Below are positions 61,375 to 64,000 of a DNA stretch of 64,000 nucleotides, in pieces. The notes below the pieces were generated by a model. The model did not search any database. It saw nothing but the letters and a program-made list of their open reading frames with translations, and had not been told where the DNA came from. Origin of the DNA: Agapanthus africanus (taxonomy: Eukaryota; Streptophyta; Magnoliopsida; Asparagales; Amaryllidaceae); the NCBI GenBank assembly GCA_030015575.1, contig CM057347.1, positions 511,007,176 through 511,071,175 on the forward strand, given 5' to 3'. Both the position numbers and the translations under genes were made by a program. How positions within the stretch are numbered: position 1 is the first letter of the stretch; every line of letters starts with the position of its first letter.

Positions 61375-64000
61375 TGTTCCCGCTAAAAATTTTTGGCTCA
61401 GAGCTTACTGTTCCCTTACCAAGATAAAGGGAAAGCTCCACGTGTTAAATACATGCACCCACATGCAAAGCATGTAACTATCACCTCAGGTAGCGCCGCA
61501 CGTGAATTTCATATAGGCGTCAATGTGCAAAGCACAAGAGCGCATGTTCCTCTAATATTTAAACATAATAAAAGAGCTAAGCTCTGTTAATATTTTGTTG
61601 AGACAGCGCCCCACGTTCCCCTCACGAGGGCACCAGTGCCAGCGCCAATCTTGTAGGATTAATCCTATTGTGGCACCGCACGTGCTCCTCACGTGGGCGC
61701 CAATGTGCAAAGCACAGGAGCACCTATCATAAATAAGAATTAAATTCTTAAGTGGCGCCCACGTGCACCATACGTGAGCGCTGGCACCCAAATTAAAAGT
61801 AAGTAGAATTAAATGCTACATGGGATACTTCCCTAAAAACTGGGATATTCTCTGTTAAACAGAGCCGTTGGATCAAAAATCCAATGGTGATAATAAATTA
61901 TCAGATAATAAATTCTATTTGGGAAATATTTTCCTTCTAATATGGAAAGATCTTCCTAATAAAGAATCTTGGATTTAAAATCCAACTGTGATAAAAATAT
62001 CACCAATTAAACCATCTGATGGAATTAAATTCTATAAGAGAGATCTTCTCTGTTAAACAGAAATAAATTCTATGGTTAGGAAAATATTTCCTACTCTTAT
62101 TAAACTAACAAGATATTCATATGATAGAATAAAATTCTATCTTAGGAAAATATTTTCTAATCTTGATAAACAAATAAGAAGGATCTTCTCTATTAGATAG
62201 AATAAAATTCTATGTTAGAAAAATATCTTCCTGATTTTGTTAAAACTAATAAGATATTCATATGATAAAATAAAATTCTATGTTAGGAAAATATCTTTCT
62301 GATCTTATTAAAACTAATAAGATATTCATATGATAGAATAAAATTCTAATCTCGTTAAACTAACAAGATATTCATATGATAGAATAAAATTCTATTTTAG
62401 GAAAATATTTCCTAATCTTGTTAAACAAACAAGAAATCTTTTCTGCTAAACAGAGAGCTTTTGGATTAAAAATTTAATGGTGAATAAAATTCACCAATTG
62501 ATCTAAAAGATCATTTTTTATTGATCAATCATGATCTCTCAATGAGAGATTTTCTCAACAAATTGATTTTTCTCTTCTCCTATAAATAGGAGTAAAGAGA
62601 TTAATCAAAAAGAGGAGAGGAAAAAAGGAGAGGAGACCCCCTATAAGCTTCAGTAAAAGTACAGAAGGCTCAAAAAAACAACAGAGAATTTAATTCTCTT
62701 AAAGAAAAAGATCTCCCTCCTAAAAGCCCTAGGTAAAGAAAAAAGAAGAGATCAAAATATCTCTTTTACTTAACATACCATATCTGAGGGTTTAACCATT
62801 TTTAAAAACTTAGTTTTTTCTCTGGATCTAAGATCTACAAGGCAAGTCTCTCACAAGTTGAGAATTTAATTCTCACCGGGAAGATCTTGTTCTTGAGAAT
62901 CAAAAATTCAGAGGAGAACATGGATACAAGAACGTGGAGAAAATGGAGTCCATAATACTCCAGGAACTTAGTTCCTCCAAATCAAGAACTTAGTTTTTTA
63001 AAGAATCCGATCCAAGATCCTCAAAATAGTGATCTTGGTGATCCTTAATGGTCAAAACACTATTAAAAGATATTTAACCTCTCTGAAAACATGAACAAGG
63101 AAAACATGGAGTTCATAATACTCCAGGAACTTAGTTCTTTCAAATCAAGAACTTAGTTCTTAAAGAACATGTTCCCAGATCCTCAAATAAAGATCTTGGT
63201 GATTGTTAATGGTCAAAATGCCATTAACAGAGATTTAAGTTCTCTAAAATTATCAACAGAGATTAAATCTCCAAAAGAACTCAACGCCTCACGTAAAAAG
63301 ATCGTGAGCGCTCAAGGCCAAGTTATATAGCGTCTCACGTGAAATACACGTGAGTGTCACAAAAGTTAGTGCTTAGCACTATTGGAGCGCCTCACGTGAT
63401 ATACACGTGAGCACTATATGCAGCTGAGTGTTTAGCACTGCTGGGTGTTACAGAAACCCAATCTTAACCCAAATTGGCTAACCTTATATTCATGATATCC
63501 AAACTGATCTTAGTCTCAAATATGACTAATGATCTCTTATTGATGATATCCAAAATGATATTCATCTCATATCTTCTATGGTAATTTTAGTCTCAAATAA
63601 GGCTAATGATCCTTAGATGATCCACCATAATCTTTTCTCTCAAATACGGGATTTGGTTCAAGGGTATATCTCTCCACACCTCTGATATATATCGTTGTAA
63701 TTGCTCAACGTTTTCATAGAGGTGGCGGGTCCCGACAACCAACAACTATTTTCTCGTCCCAAATTGATGTAAAACTTCATCAAGACTAGGAATGATATAT
63801 CCTACGTTGATGCACTTCCAAATTGACGTGCATACCTCAAATCGGATCGCACTTCAAATTAGGTGCATTCCATGTCACCATCATTCACTTCCAAATACAC
63901 GTGCACGCAAGTTGAATGTTGGACCGAAATGTCCTTAAACTAATATTCGTCCCCAAAATGGGAATGTTGGACCGAAATGTCATTAAACTAATTTCGCCCC
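61375..64000 (+). mobile_element. Tat-B 3' LTR, cut by window end
   Basis: Matches 51580 onward through the palindrome field and into the GGACcgaaatGTCC repeats, with scattered substitutions and indels. From the 5' copy, about 0.6 kb is missing at the right. Confidence 0.85.
62581..62588 (+). promoter_or_regulatory. Tat-B 3' LTR TATA box
   Basis: TATAAATA in cttctcctataaataggag. Confidence 0.7.

Larger units (their letters stand above)
51580..64000 (+). mobile_element. Tat-B: pol-less Tat element (3' LTR truncated by window)
   Basis: LTR 51580-54841, decayed primer-binding site, gag remnants 55140-57724, 3' structured region 57725-61374, second LTR from 61375. No RT, RNase H or integrase is present anywhere. 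Its 3' region and LTR share blocks with Tat1, so it is a non-autonomous relative of that family. The two LTRs differ at many sites by eye, so the insertion is older than the tandem array. Confidence 0.85.

Overview
This window is plant nuclear repeat DNA. It holds at least six LTR retrotransposons or remnants, nested in one another, and I see no host gene outside them. Plant-specific lineages are recognisable: a Tat-lineage Ty3/gypsy element whose pol carries a second, archaeal-type RNase H; an Athila element with a tRNA-Asp-type primer-binding site; and chromovirus-like long LTRs with an initiator tRNA-Met primer-binding site. This indicates a flowering plant, probably a eudicot. The species cannot be read from the sequence.

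Layout. (1) 1-16518: a head-to-tail array of a 6.416-kb unit on the minus strand, LTR (about 3.55 kb) plus internal region (about 2.86 kb). Three LTRs and two full internal regions are present and the array runs off the left edge. The unit has no pol. It encodes only a small capsid-less zinc-knuckle Gag-like protein and an acidic, Glu-rich protein, so it resembles a non-autonomous LARD-type element. (2) 16519-35350: a plus-strand Tat element, here called Tat1, whose 5' part lies left of the array, which appears to have inserted into its gag. It has gag-pro, a broken pol (in-frame stop, frameshifts, RT catalytic Asp changed to Asn), a long 3' untranslated region full of structured tandem repeats, an antisense multi-exon gene for a plant-mobile-domain-like protein, and a 3' LTR. 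(3) 35351-39613: a diverged solo LTR related to the array LTR, then the 5' end (LTR end, PBS, decayed gag) of another Tat element, Tat-A. (4) 39614-51579: a minus-strand Athila element inserted in the Tat-A gag. It is interrupted by a 2.8-kb solo LTR with a perfect 5-bp target duplication. (5) 51580-64000: Tat-B, a pol-less Tat element with both LTRs, inserted in the Athila 5' LTR. Its 3' LTR is cut by the window end.

The most unusual material is noncoding. The 3' regions of Tat1 and Tat-B contain seven copies of a cassette of about 220 bp made of five or six consecutive hairpins. The loop is conserved (roughly atcctcacga), while the stems differ between positions and change in compensating pairs between copies. 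Other blocks form hairpins capped by CCC-GAAA-GGG, by GGAC-cgaaac-GTCC, or by paired CACGTG words. The Tat LTRs are densely packed with short palindromes of the form stem-TTTAA-stem. This suggests that the noncoding parts of this Tat group are under selection for RNA (or DNA) structure, or are produced by a process that generates inverted repeats.

The antisense gene in Tat1 has a TATA box, a spliced 5' leader, five coding exons with GT-AG borders, and an AATAAA signal. It is now broken by six in-frame stops, all of a kind that C-to-T change produces, and at least two frameshifts. All coding regions in the window look inactive except possibly the two small ORFs of the tandem array, which are open and nearly identical in both complete copies.
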